DNA of 35,610 nucleotides, from NCBI GenBank assembly GCA_964637655.1, contig CAZWUZ010000007.1:1-35610 (forward strand), written 5' to 3'. The notes under the pieces are model-generated. The model searched no databases, had not been told where the DNA came from, and saw only the letters and a list, made by a program, of their open reading frames with translations. Of the stretch, positions 1 to 7,648 are shown in pieces. The position numbers and the translations under genes were made by a program. This stretch comes from CAZWUZ01 sp964637655 [NCBI: uncultured bacterium] (GTDB lineage Bacteria; DAOPZR01). Position 1 is the first letter of the stretch. Each line of letters starts with the position of its first letter.

Positions 1-1
1 G

Positions 2-1243
2 GACAACCGCCAGTTCTCGCTGGCGGGGACGACGGGGCGGACCAGCGAACTGCGCGAGTTTCTCAAGGAAGCGTACGAAAAAATCTCCGGGCGGATGACC
101 GACTACCGCATCCCGCCGGCGAAGCGCAACGAACTGATCCAGCAGACGATCGACGAAATCGAGGGGAGCGGCCCGCTCGAGCCGCTGCTGGCCGACCCGT
201 CGATCAGCGAAATCATGGTCAACGGCCCGCGGCGCATTTTCGTCGAGCAGAAGGGCAAGCTGGTCTTCCGCCCCGACATCAAGTTTCTCGATGACACGCA
301 CCTGCTCAACATCATCGCGCGCATCGTCAACCGCATCGGCCGGCGCATCGATTTCAGCAACCCGCACGTCGACGCGCGTCTGGCAGACGGGTCGCGCGTG
401 CACGCTATCATCCCGCCGCTGGCGCTCGACGGCTGCGTGCTGACCATCCGCAAATTCAGCCAGAACCGCGTGGTGATGGAAGACCTCGTGGCGTGGGGGG
501 CGCTGACCCCCGACATGTCCTACTTCCTCGGGGCCGGGGTCAAGGCACGGCTCAACATTTTCGTCGCCGGGGGCACCGGCACGGGCAAGACCACCTTTCT
601 CAACATGCTGTCGACGCTCATCCCGGGCGGGCAGCGCATTGTCACCATTGAGGATTCCGCGGAACTGCGCATCCACGAGGTGCATCCGCACGTCATCCGC
701 CTCGAGACGCGTTCCACCAACGCGGAAGGCAAGGGCGAAATCAGCATTCGCGACCTGGTGCGCGACGCGCTGCGCATGCGCCCCGACCGCATCATCGTCG
801 GCGAATGCCGCGGCGCCGAGGTCATCGACATGCTGCAGGCGATGAACACGGGGCATGACGGTTCGATGTCGACCGCGCACGCCAACTCGGCGCAGGAGAT
901 GCTGCTGCGCCTCGAAACGATGTTTCTCATGGGGAGCGTGCACCTCCCTGCGGAAGCCATCCGCCGGCAGATTTCCTCCGCGCTCGACATCGTCGTCCAC
1001 CTCAAGCGCTACGCCGACGGCACCCGCCGCGTGGCGGAGATCTGCGAGGTCACCGGCATGAACGCCACCGGCGAGATCACCATCCGCCCGCTCTTCTGGT
1101 ACGAGGTGACGGGGCGGGGCGATGACGGGAAAGTGCTCGGCGCATTCCGCGCCGCGGCGGAACCCCCGCATTTCATCTACAAGTTCGAAGCGGAAGGGAT
1201 GAATTTCCCCTCAGATATCTTCACCGGCGGCATCAGTTCGTAG
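2..1243 (+). CDS. CpaF/TadA-family secretion ATPase (5' end outside window)
   Basis: This is a hexameric ATPase of the type II/IV secretion superfamily, the kind that powers Tad/Flp pilus assembly or related secretion at the cytoplasmic face of the inner membrane. Counting from the ATG at 95, the Walker A motif GGTGTGKTT is at residues 159-167, the acidic box VTIEDSAELR follows, the Walker B-like RIIVGECRG is at 232-240, and the His box GHDGSMSTAHANS is at 253-265. All key residues are present. The frame is open with no stop from base 2 to the ATG at 95, so that ATG is probably internal and the true start lies to the left. CpaF proteins usually carry a longer N-terminal domain, which fits. 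No other Tad gene is visible, because the neighbours on the right are on the opposite strand. The family is clear; whether it serves a pilus or another machine is not. Confidence 0.93.
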   Translation, partial: DNRQFSLAGTTGRTSELREFLKEAYEKISGRMTDYRIPPAKRNELIQQTIDEIEGSGPLEPLLADPSISEIMVNGPRRIFVEQKGKLVFRPDIKFLDDTHLLNIIARIVNRIGRRIDFSNPHVDARLADGSRVHAIIPPLALDGCVLTIRKFSQNRVVMEDLVAWGALTPDMSYFLGAGVKARLNIFVAGGTGTGKTTFLNMLSTLIPGGQRIVTIEDSAELRIHEVHPHVIRLETRSTNAEGKGEISIRDLVRDALRMRPDRIIVGECRGAEVIDMLQAMNTGHDGSMSTAHANSAQEMLLRLETMFLMGSVHLPAEAIRRQISSALDIVVHLKRYADGTRRVAEICEVTGMNATGEITIRPLFWYEVTGRGDDGKVLGAFRAAAEPPHFIYKFEAEGMNFPSDIFTGGISS

Positions 1244-1276
1244 TCCCCGCCTCCCTCCCTGCGCACAGCAACTTCA

Positions 1277-1357
1277 TTTTTACCACAGAGCACACGGAGC
1301 GCACGGAGAACGTCTCCATCCCTTGCACCGCAGAGCACACAGAGCACGCAGAGAAAA
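1277..1357 (+). repeat. Two copies of a GAGCACACRGAG-type intergenic repeat
   Basis: Two neighbouring copies of a short purine/CA-rich repeat lie between the convergent CpaF-like and plsC genes. The first (about 1277-1310) contains ACCACAGAGCACACGGAG and the second (about 1326-1357) contains ACCGCAGAGCACACAGAG. Further copies occur near 1740, 3151, 3249 and 3381, so this is a dispersed family that appears only in gaps between genes. Translated, it gives the nonsense pattern TEHTEHAE in several spurious frames. Its function is unknown. Confidence 0.85.
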
Positions 1358-1434
1358 GCCAAACAAGCAATGAACGGTTGGCCCTGCGGGCAGCACCTGC
1401 AGCAGCGCAAGGTGCGTCTGACAATCTCTTTATA

Positions 1435-1487
1435 CGGCAGTGGTAGCCGCACGCTTCAGCGTGCGCGAAAACAAAGGGAAACTGCCG
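1435..1487. repeat. Nested inverted repeat (hairpin) in the convergent gap
   Basis: An outer inverted repeat, CGGCAGT at 1435-1441 and ACTGCCG at 1481-1487, encloses an inner perfect 7-bp stem, CGCACGC at 1448-1454 and GCGTGCG at 1459-1465, with loop TTCA. It sits between two convergent genes, where a bidirectional terminator would be expected. No T-run follows, so an intrinsic terminator is not shown. Confidence 0.55.
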
Positions 1488-1526
1488 CGGTACAAGCCGT
1501 GTAGCTATTCAGCCGATCGTCGCTGT

Positions 1527-1619
1527 TCCCTCTCCCACCGGGAGGGGGTGCAGGGTGAGGGCAGGTTTGCGGTTCCCCTCCTGCCGCTGCGCGGCTTCCT
1601 CGCCCAAGGGGAGAGGAGA
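1527..1619. repeat. CCCTCTCCC/GGGAGAGG palindromic intergenic repeat, copy 1
   Basis: This roughly 93-base element starts with the palindrome CCCTCTCCCACCGGGAGG, continues with GTGAGGG, and ends with a CTTCCTCGCCCAAGGGGAGAGG arm. A second copy of the same architecture lies at 17786-17896. Both are between genes. The paired arms would fold into strong hairpins. It looks like a REP/MITE-like dispersed repeat; no coding content is seen. Confidence 0.75.
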
Positions 1620-1739
1620 AACATGTAAACAGACGGGCTGAACGGTTGCAAAACCGTAAGGTTTTATCGTTATCGGCACCGGTCAGTGACTGACGACAGG
1701 CGGCAGCAGAGCAGCGGCGCCAACGACGGGCCGCAGGCG

Positions 1740-1759
1740 CTCTGCGTGCTCTGTGGTGA
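1740..1759 (-). repeat. GAGCACACRGAG-type repeat, inverted copy
   Basis: An inverted copy of the dispersed repeat reads CTCTGCGTGCTCTGTGGTGA on the plus strand, just past the 3' end of plsC. With the forward copies at 1277-1357 it brackets the gap between the convergent genes. The rest of the gap, 1620-1739, shows nothing further that I can identify. Confidence 0.7.
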
Positions 1760-1790
1760 ATACTTACTGCTTTTCCATGGCACCAGTGTT

Positions 1791-2417
1791 TCAGGGCATA
1801 CGGGCAGCGGTGTGCTCGTCGCGGAGGCGGGTAATGGCGGCCATAACCGCATCGACCGCCTGCTGGCACTGTTCCTTGGCGGGGTTTTCCGTCAACGGGA
1901 AGGTGAGCGGCTCGCCGTAGCGGATGGTGAGCTTTACCGGGCGCGGGAAAACGCCCCCCGGGGGATACGCGCGGAAATTGCCGTCGATGTAGGCGGGGAC
2001 CACCGGAATGCCGGTACGCAGGAAGAGTTTGCCCACTCCCGCCTTGCCCGTGCCGAGTGCGCCCGTGCGCGTGCGCGTCCCCTCGGGGAAGACGCAGACG
2101 CAGCCGCCATCCTGCGCCAGTTGTATCGCCTGCTCCTCGAGTTCGCGGTTGACCCCGCCGCGACGGATGAAAAGGGTGCGGCAGGCGACCATCCAGCGCC
2201 CGATAAGGGGCCAGTCGCGCAGTTCGCGCTTGGCGATGAACGAGACGCGGTGGGGGCCGGCATAGGAGCCGAGGAGCGGCGGATCGAGATAGCTGCCGTG
2301 GCTCGAGGCGATGAAGATGCCCGTCGCCGGGATGCGCTCCTCGCCGAGAATCGTGATGCGGTGCCAGAGCCGCGCATAGGTGCGCACGATGGCGCGGCTG
2401 ACGTCGTAGATGATCAT
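1791..2417 (-). CDS. plsC: 1-acyl-sn-glycerol-3-phosphate acyltransferase (PlsC family)
   Basis: This membrane-associated acyltransferase moves a fatty acyl group to the sn-2 position of lysophosphatidic acid, giving phosphatidic acid for phospholipid synthesis. The catalytic HX4D motif is at residues 40-45 (SHGSYLD), the substrate-binding FPEGTR is at 110-115, and VPAYIDGNF follows. The length, 208 residues, is normal for the short bacterial form. The ATG overlaps the cmk stop codon by four bases (ATGA), so translation is probably coupled to cmk. The cmk-plsC pair is a common bacterial arrangement. It is the last gene of the leftward gene train and is followed by the repeat-rich gap. Confidence 0.92.
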   Translation of the reverse strand: MIIYDVSRAIVRTYARLWHRITILGEERIPATGIFIASSHGSYLDPPLLGSYAGPHRVSFIAKRELRDWPLIGRWMVACRTLFIRRGGVNRELEEQAIQLAQDGGCVCVFPEGTRTRTGALGTGKAGVGKLFLRTGIPVVPAYIDGNFRAYPPGGVFPRPVKLTIRYGEPLTFPLTENPAKEQCQQAVDAVMAAITRLRDEHTAARMP

Positions 2418-3088
2418 GCGGTTTTCGCCGCGACGATGGCCGCCAGGTTGTCGACCACCTGGTCGATACCCAGTCCATCCGTGATAACCAGCACCGCGTC
2501 ATCCGCCATGCGCAGCGGCGAATCCTCGCGGGTCGAATCGATATGGTCGCGCCGCTCGATCTCCGCCTTCACCTGCGCCGCGTCGAACGGCAGGTGCTTC
2601 TCCCGCAGTTCCAGCGAGCGGCGGCGGGTACGCTCGTCCACAGTCGCCTCAAGGTAAATCTTCACCTCGGCGTCCGGGAAGACGACCGTGCCGATGTCAC
2701 GCCCCTCCATGACCACGCCACCCGCCCGTCCCATCTGCTGCTGCAGGGCGACGAGACGGCGGCGCACGCCGGGTATCGCCGCCACCGGGGAGAGATGCGG
2801 GTTGAGGCGCGGATTGCGGATGTCCCTGCTGACGTCGCGCCCGTCGAGCAGCACCTGCGTTTCGTGGTCGACATTGCGCAGCTCGATGGTGCATCCTTCG
2901 GCCACCGCGGTCAGCGCCGCCGGGTCGTTCATATCGGCTCCGCCATCGAGCGCCTTGAGCGTGACGGCGCGGTACATCGCCCCGGTATCGATGAACAGGA
3001 AGCCGAGTTTCTTCGCCAGCAGTTTCGTCACCGTGCTCTTGCCCGAGCCCGCGGGCCCGTCAATTGCCACGATCGGTTTACGCGTCAT
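2414..3088 (-). CDS. cmk: Cytidylate kinase
   Basis: Cytidylate kinase phosphorylates CMP and dCMP with ATP in the cytoplasm. The protein has 224 residues, the family's usual length. The P-loop GPAGSGKST lies at residues 12-20, followed by DTGAMYRAVT, which contacts the nucleotide. The family motif VVMEGRDIGTVVFPDA and the C-terminal REDSPLRMADDA are intact. The start is supported by GGGGAG six bases upstream of the ATG. It is separated from aroA upstream by 334 bases of repeats and overlaps plsC downstream by four bases. The aroA-cmk order is conserved in many bacteria. Confidence 0.95.
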   Translation of the reverse strand: MTRKPIVAIDGPAGSGKSTVTKLLAKKLGFLFIDTGAMYRAVTLKALDGGADMNDPAALTAVAEGCTIELRNVDHETQVLLDGRDVSRDIRNPRLNPHLSPVAAIPGVRRRLVALQQQMGRAGGVVMEGRDIGTVVFPDAEVKIYLEATVDERTRRRSLELREKHLPFDAAQVKAEIERRDHIDSTREDSPLRMADDAVLVITDGLGIDQVVDNLAAIVAAKTA

Positions 3089-3150
3089 GTTCTTCTCCCC
3101 GACTTTTTTTCACTTACAGCACACCACGTCAACAACAGAACAGCAACGGC

Positions 3151-3323
3151 CTTTCACCGCAGAGCACACAGAGCACGCAGAGAACTGCAATGATACCGCC
3201 CCATGCTGGTCCCGCTTTCGCGGGACAACTGCCGGCACAGCAAAGACATTTTACCACGGAGCACACGGAGAACCGCAATCATACCACCCCATAACGCCTG
3301 TCCCGCTACCGCGGGACAACTGC
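3151..3323 (+). repeat. Two tandem ~75-base units of the intergenic repeat with hairpins
   Basis: Unit A (about 3155-3232) and unit B (about 3249-3323) share the same order: a GAGCACACRGAG segment, then GAACYGCAATSATACCRCCCC, then a short hairpin and GGGACAACTGC. The hairpins are CCCGC-TTTC-GCGGG at 3211-3224 and CCCGC-TACC-GCGGG at 3302-3315, both with 5-bp stems. This is a tandem duplication of a composite repeat inside the aroA-cmk gap. The hairpins have no T-tract, so a terminator role is only possible. Confidence 0.8.
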
Positions 3324-3380
3324 TCATGCGGTATGTTCCTGCGGTTGCCTGACTCCCCCGTGTTCACCACCATTGCTGCC

Positions 3381-3412
3381 GTCTCTGTGTGCTCTGCGTG
3401 CTCTGTGGTGAA
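3381..3412 (-). repeat. GAGCACACRGAG-type repeat, inverted copy next to aroA
   Basis: An inverted copy reads TCTGTGTGCTCTGCGTGCTC on the plus strand and ends about ten bases before the aroA stop codon. Together with the forward copies at 3151-3272 it fills the aroA-cmk gap, so nearly all of this 334-base spacer is repeat sequence. Confidence 0.75.
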
Positions 3413-3422
3413 CGCCCCGGTT

Positions 3423-4676
3423 TCAACCGCACCGCCAGGCGCGGAAGAGGTCGCCAAAGCCCGGGAACGAGGTCTGGATGTGTTCATCGCTCCCCGGCAC
3501 GGTGATATCCCCGTCGCTGATAATATTGGCCATGAGCAGGGTCATGGCGATACGGTGGTCATAATCGCAGGCGCCGGCTCCACCGCGGAAACGCTGCGGG
3601 CCGCGCACGACAAATCCGTCCGGCAGTTCCTCCACCGTCACCCCGCGCTGCGCGAATTCACGCGCGACCACCGCGATACGGTCAGATTCCTTGACGCGCA
3701 GTTCATGCGCCCCGGTGACGCGCGTCTCGCCCTCCGCACCGGCAGCGGCCAGCGCCAGCACGGGGAGTTCGTCGATGAGCCGCGGGATTTCGTCGCCGCC
3801 GATGGTGGTGCCGTGCAGGGCCGACGGCCGTACCACGATGTCGCCGACCTCCTCACCCGCCGCCGTACGCTGGTTTTCCACCTGCAGGTCGGCGCCCATG
3901 CGGCGCAGGACATCGATGACCCCGGTGCGCGTCGGGTTGAGCCCGACCCCGGTGAGGCGGGTGGCCGGGCCGCCGAGGGCAGACCCGACGAGAAAGAACG
4001 CCGCCGAGGAGATATCGCCGGGGACGGTGATCTCCCCGGGCGCAGTCAGTTCCGCACGCTGCACTTCGAGCCGCCCGTCACGTTCCGCCAGCGGCACGCC
4101 AAACCCGCGCAGCATGCGCTCGGTATGGTCACGCGACAGCGCGGGCTCGCGCAGCGAGGTGATGCCGTCCGCCTGCAGCCCGGCGAGCAGCAGCGCGCTC
4201 TTGACCTGCGCGCTCGCCGTGGGCAGGTCGTAGCGGATGCCGTGCAGCGAGCCGCCCTGCACGGTCAGCGGCAGGTTATCACTACCGGCGAGACCGGCGA
4301 ACGTCGCGCCCATCTGCCCGAGCGGGCCGATGACGCGGCGCATCGGGCGGCGACTGAGCGACGGGTCGCCCGTCAGGGTGACGGGAAAGGGGCGCCCGGC
4401 GAGGACGCCGAGCAGCAGGCGCGTACTCGTCCCCGAGTTACCGAGATAGATGTCGCCCTCAGGACGGCGCAGGCCGTCAAACCCGGCCCCGGTGATGGCC
4501 AGCGTACCGCCGTCGCGTTCGATGGCGACCCCGAGCGCCTGCAGCGCCTGCAGGGTGTGCAGCGTGTCGCCCGCCTGCAGGAAATTGCGCACGCGGGTCG
4601 TGCCGCGCGCCAGCGCCCCGAAAAGGACGCTGCGATGCGAGATCGACTTGTCGCCGGGAACGGTGATGGTCTTCAT
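3423..4676 (-). CDS. aroA: 3-phosphoshikimate 1-carboxyvinyltransferase (EPSP synthase)
   Basis: AroA joins shikimate-3-phosphate and PEP to give EPSP, the sixth step of the shikimate pathway. The ATG at 4676 begins with the classic substrate-binding GDKSISHRS. Other signatures are GNSGTSTRLL, DPSLSRRPM, LRVKESDRI and DYDHRIAMT. The length is 417 residues, typical of the family. A longer frame extends upstream into tyrA, but the extra residues do not look like AroA and the chosen start leaves a 7-base gap after the tyrA stop. Upstream are tyrA and pheA, so most of the branch from shikimate phosphate to Phe/Tyr is co-transcribed. Downstream is the repeat-filled gap before cmk. Confidence 0.95.
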   Translation of the reverse strand: MKTITVPGDKSISHRSVLFGALARGTTRVRNFLQAGDTLHTLQALQALGVAIERDGGTLAITGAGFDGLRRPEGDIYLGNSGTSTRLLLGVLAGRPFPVTLTGDPSLSRRPMRRVIGPLGQMGATFAGLAGSDNLPLTVQGGSLHGIRYDLPTASAQVKSALLLAGLQADGITSLREPALSRDHTERMLRGFGVPLAERDGRLEVQRAELTAPGEITVPGDISSAAFFLVGSALGGPATRLTGVGLNPTRTGVIDVLRRMGADLQVENQRTAAGEEVGDIVVRPSALHGTTIGGDEIPRLIDELPVLALAAAGAEGETRVTGAHELRVKESDRIAVVAREFAQRGVTVEELPDGFVVRGPQRFRGGAGACDYDHRIAMTLLMANIISDGDITVPGSDEHIQTSFPGFGDLFRAWRCG

Positions 4677-4683
4677 GGACTGC

Positions 4684-5769
4684 CTACCACGGACGGACCG
4701 TGATGCCGCCGGCGCGGAGTTCGGTGATGGCGCGGTCGCGTTCATCCTGGCGGAGGAACGAGAGGCGGATGGAGCCCTCGCACCCCTCGCGCACCTTGAG
4801 CACCTCGATATCGATGATGTTGAGCCCCTTGCCGGCGAGCAGCGCGGTGATGCGCGCGAGCACGCCCGGCTTGTCGGGGACAGTCATCAGCGCGTCATAG
4901 GTGGCCCCGACGAGGCCGCGGGCACTCTTCGGCAGCCCGTCGCGGATTTCGCGCGCCCGCACGAGTGCCTGCTCGACCGCGACATCGTCGCCGTCAGCCA
5001 GCTGCGCGCGCAGGCGGTCGAGCACGCTGCGGAAGCGGTCGACCTGCGCGAGGAGTTCATCGCGGTTGGCGGCGAAGATGCCGCGCCAGAGGGCGGGGTC
5101 GCCTGAGGCGATGCGTGTCACGTCACGGAATCCGCCGGCGGCAAGCCCGAGCGCCTGCTCCCCGTTCTCCGCCGCGGCAAGCACCAGCGCCGAGGCGAGC
5201 AGGTGCGGCAAATGGCTGACCGCGGCAACCGCGGTATCATGCGCGGCGGGGTCGAGGCGCAGCGTGCGCGACCCGGCGGTATGCCAGAGCGATTCGACCG
5301 CTGCCACCGCCTCGACCGGTTCATCCCCGACCGGCGTGACGACTGTAAGCGCATTTTCGTAGAGGAGCGGGTCGGCCGCCTCGTGCCCGCGCCGCTCGGA
5401 GCCGGTCATCGGGTGCGAGCCGACGAAGGTGCAGCCGGTGGGGAGCAGCGGGCGGAGCGTTTCAACCACCGGACGCTTGACGCTGCCGACATCGGTGACG
5501 ATGCAGCCGGCGGGGAGGCCCGGCGCGCAGGCGCGCAGCGCGTCGGCCATCCGCTCGACGGGGAGCGCCAGCACGAGGAGCTGCGCGTCACGCACCCCGG
5601 CCGCAGGGTCGGTCGTGACGGTATGCGCGGCACCCGCCTCACGCGCTGCAGCCAGCCGCGCCGCGTCGCGCCCGATACCCGTCACCTGCACCCCCGGCAG
5701 ACGCTGGCGCAGGGCGAGCCCGAGCGACGCTCCCATCAGCCCGAGCCCGTAGATGGCAATGCGCTTCAC
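4684..5769 (-). CDS. tyrA: Prephenate dehydrogenase with C-terminal ACT domain
   Basis: TyrA oxidatively decarboxylates prephenate to 4-hydroxyphenylpyruvate for tyrosine synthesis, using NAD(P)+. Residues 8-13 hold the dinucleotide-binding GLGLMG of a Rossmann fold. The catalytic-region motifs SHPMTGSE and SHLPHLLASAL follow, and the last 75 or so residues form an ACT domain (VPDKPGVLARITALLAGKG), which normally binds tyrosine for feedback control. The start is a GTG that overlaps the pheA stop codon by four bases (GTGA). An ATG farther upstream lies deep inside pheA and is unlikely. The predicted length is 361 residues. It stands between pheA and aroA. Confidence 0.93.
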   Translation of the reverse strand: MKRIAIYGLGLMGASLGLALRQRLPGVQVTGIGRDAARLAAAREAGAAHTVTTDPAAGVRDAQLLVLALPVERMADALRACAPGLPAGCIVTDVGSVKRPVVETLRPLLPTGCTFVGSHPMTGSERRGHEAADPLLYENALTVVTPVGDEPVEAVAAVESLWHTAGSRTLRLDPAAHDTAVAAVSHLPHLLASALVLAAAENGEQALGLAAGGFRDVTRIASGDPALWRGIFAANRDELLAQVDRFRSVLDRLRAQLADGDDVAVEQALVRAREIRDGLPKSARGLVGATYDALMTVPDKPGVLARITALLAGKGLNIIDIEVLKVREGCEGSIRLSFLRQDERDRAITELRAGGITVRPW

Positions 5770-6872
5770 AGCCGGTCCTGCGGGTAGGACCCAAGCACGC
5801 GGAAAAAGGTCGCCTGCCCGCGCAGGCGCGCGAGTGCGCGCTTCACCTTCGGCTCCTGCATCCCGCCGTCGAGATCGATGAAGAAAATATACTCCCACGC
5901 CTTGCGGCGGGTAGGACGCGATTCAATCCGCGTCATGTTGACCTTCTCGCGCTGGAAGGGCTGCAGCGCGGCGAAAAGCGCGCCCGGGCGGTCGCCGACC
6001 GAAAAAGCCACCGAGGTCTTGTCATGCCGCGACGGGGCCGGCAGGTCGCGGCTGATGATGACGAAGCGGGTGATATTGTCGGCCCGCCCGCCGAGGTTGC
6101 CGGCAAGCACGCGCAGCCCGTAGAGCCGCGCGGCAAGTTCTCCGCAGACCGCGGCCGCGCCCTTCTCCTTCGCCGCGCGCTGCGCCGCCGCGGCGGTGCT
6201 CGACAGCGCGCGCAGTTTCGCCTGCGGCAGGTGCTTTTCCAGCCACTCGCGGCACTGGGCCAGCGCGTGGTCCTTCGAGTAGACAACCTTCACCTCGGCC
6301 AGCGTGCGCAGGTTGCCGCACAGCGTGTGGGCGACGGGGAGGTGCACCTCCCCGCTGATGACCAGGTCGGAGGCAGCCAGCAGGTCATGCGTGTGGCTGA
6401 CCATCCCCTCGGTGGAATTCTCGACGGGCACGATGCCGCAGTCGGCACGCCCGGCGGCAACCTCCTCGAACACGTCGGTCAGCGTCACCTGCGGCAGGTA
6501 CTCCGCCTCGGGCCCGAACCGCTTGAGCGCCGCGAGGTGCGTGTAGGTGGCCGCCGGCCCGAGGTAGGCGATGCGCTGCGGGCATTCGAGCAGCAGCGAG
6601 GCATTGGTGATCTCGTAGTAGATGTTGCGCAGCGCGGTGCGCGGGAATTTCCGCGCGCGCGCCGCGGCACGGTCGACCACCGCCTGCGCGCGGTCCGGGT
6701 CGTAGAAGGTGCGGCGCTCGCGGCGCTTGACCTTCCCCACCGCGCGCACCACCGACGCGCGCTCGTCCAGCAGCCGGACCAGTTTCGTGTCCAGGGTGTC
6801 GATTTTCTGCCGTAAGCCGGCCAGCGGATCCTTCGCCTTACGCTTCACTGTCGTCCTCCGCCGTTCCGTCAT
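5766..6872 (-). CDS. pheA: Bifunctional chorismate mutase / prephenate dehydratase
   Basis: PheA converts chorismate to prephenate and then to phenylpyruvate, the precursor of phenylalanine. The N-terminal 100 residues are an AroQ-type chorismate mutase helix bundle (LRQKIDTLDTKLVRLLDERA). The dehydratase domain follows, with AYLGPAATYTH, VPVENSTEGMV and the TRF motif (NITRFVIIS). The C-terminal ACT domain carries the ESRP phenylalanine-binding motif (RIESRPTRRKAWEY). The length is 368 residues. The ATG at 6872 has an excellent ribosome site, GGAGGTGA, six bases upstream, but overlaps the 3' end of the pseudouridine synthase gene by 35 bases. A GTG at 6848 also has GGAGG six bases ahead and would shorten the protein by eight residues. 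Either start is possible. Confidence 0.94.
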   Translation of the reverse strand: MTERRRTTVKRKAKDPLAGLRQKIDTLDTKLVRLLDERASVVRAVGKVKRRERRTFYDPDRAQAVVDRAAARARKFPRTALRNIYYEITNASLLLECPQRIAYLGPAATYTHLAALKRFGPEAEYLPQVTLTDVFEEVAAGRADCGIVPVENSTEGMVSHTHDLLAASDLVISGEVHLPVAHTLCGNLRTLAEVKVVYSKDHALAQCREWLEKHLPQAKLRALSSTAAAAQRAAKEKGAAAVCGELAARLYGLRVLAGNLGGRADNITRFVIISRDLPAPSRHDKTSVAFSVGDRPGALFAALQPFQREKVNMTRIESRPTRRKAWEYIFFIDLDGGMQEPKVKRALARLRGQATFFRVLGSYPQDRL

Positions 6873-7638
6873 GGTCGCTCACCTCCGCAATCGCGCTCTC
6901 GCCGCTGTCGGGCACCCCGATGAGGCGCAGCAGCAGGGCGCGGCTGATGGGCCGCACGTCACCCTTCGGCAAATCGCCCAGGCGCAGATGCCCGTAGGCG
7001 ACGCGCTGCAGGTAGAGAATCTCGTGCCCGAGTGCGGCAAACATCCGCCGCACCTGCCGGTTGCGCCCCTCGTAGATGGTGACGAAGGTGCGGCAGGGTT
7101 CCGCCGGCGACACCGTCACCTCGGCAGGTGACGTCACCGCGTCCTCGAGCTGCACGCCCGCGCGCAGCTGCGCGCATTCCGCTTCCGTCACCGGTGCCGC
7201 GGTGTCGACGCGGTAGGTCTTGCCGACGTGGTGGCGCGGATGCATCAGGTAATTGGCGAGGTGCCCGTCATTGGTGAGGATGAGCAGCCCCTCGGTATCG
7301 AGGTCGAGCCGCCCGACGGGAAAGACCCGTTCCTTCACCCCGCGCCGCTGCGCCACGTCGATAACCGTCTTCCCCTGCCGGTTGTCGCATGAGGTCAGGC
7401 AGCCGGCGGGCTTGTTGATGAGGTAATAGACAGGGCGGCGCGGCACCGCGCGCTTGCCGCCCGCGCGCACATCGTCATGCGGCTGCACGCGCGACCCGAG
7501 CACGGTCGCCACCTGCCCGTTGACCGTCACCTTGCCCGCGGTGATGAGCGCCTCGCAGTGGCGGCGCGAGCCGACCCCGCAGCGCGCGAGGTACTTCTGC
7601 AGGCGTTCGCCGTCCGGCAGCGGGCCCGGGTCCGTCAC
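6838..7638 (-). CDS. rluB: RluB/RsuA-family rRNA pseudouridine synthase
   Basis: This enzyme isomerises a specific uridine of ribosomal RNA to pseudouridine. An S4 RNA-binding domain occupies residues 10-60 (RLQKYLARCGVGSRR). The catalytic motif GRLDLDTEGLLILTNDG starts at residue 109, with the catalytic Asp at 112. The C-terminal motif GRNRQVRRMF is typical of the RsuA/RluB/RluE group. The start is a GTG at 7638, ten bases after the scpB stop, with GAGG about eight bases upstream. The C-terminus has an acidic extension of about 25 residues. The scpA-scpB-rluB order is a widely conserved neighbourhood, which favours RluB over RsuA or RluE. Confidence 0.9.
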   Translation of the reverse strand: MTDPGPLPDGERLQKYLARCGVGSRRHCEALITAGKVTVNGQVATVLGSRVQPHDDVRAGGKRAVPRRPVYYLINKPAGCLTSCDNRQGKTVIDVAQRRGVKERVFPVGRLDLDTEGLLILTNDGHLANYLMHPRHHVGKTYRVDTAAPVTEAECAQLRAGVQLEDAVTSPAEVTVSPAEPCRTFVTIYEGRNRQVRRMFAALGHEILYLQRVAYGHLRLGDLPKGDVRPISRALLLRLIGVPDSGESAIAEVSDHDGTAEDDSEA

Positions 7639-7648
7639 GCCCGCCGCC

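Noticed and set aside
1277-3412. CRISPR array suggested by repeated 20-30-base units.
   Set aside because: Copies are few, irregularly spaced, in both orientations and not separated by unique spacers of constant length. No cas genes are present.
2688-4703. A 671-codon open frame on the plus strand across cmk, the gap and aroA.
   Set aside because: It is antisense to clear cmk and aroA genes and crosses the intergenic repeats. The protein has the Arg/Ala/Gly-rich composition of a GC-rich shadow frame.
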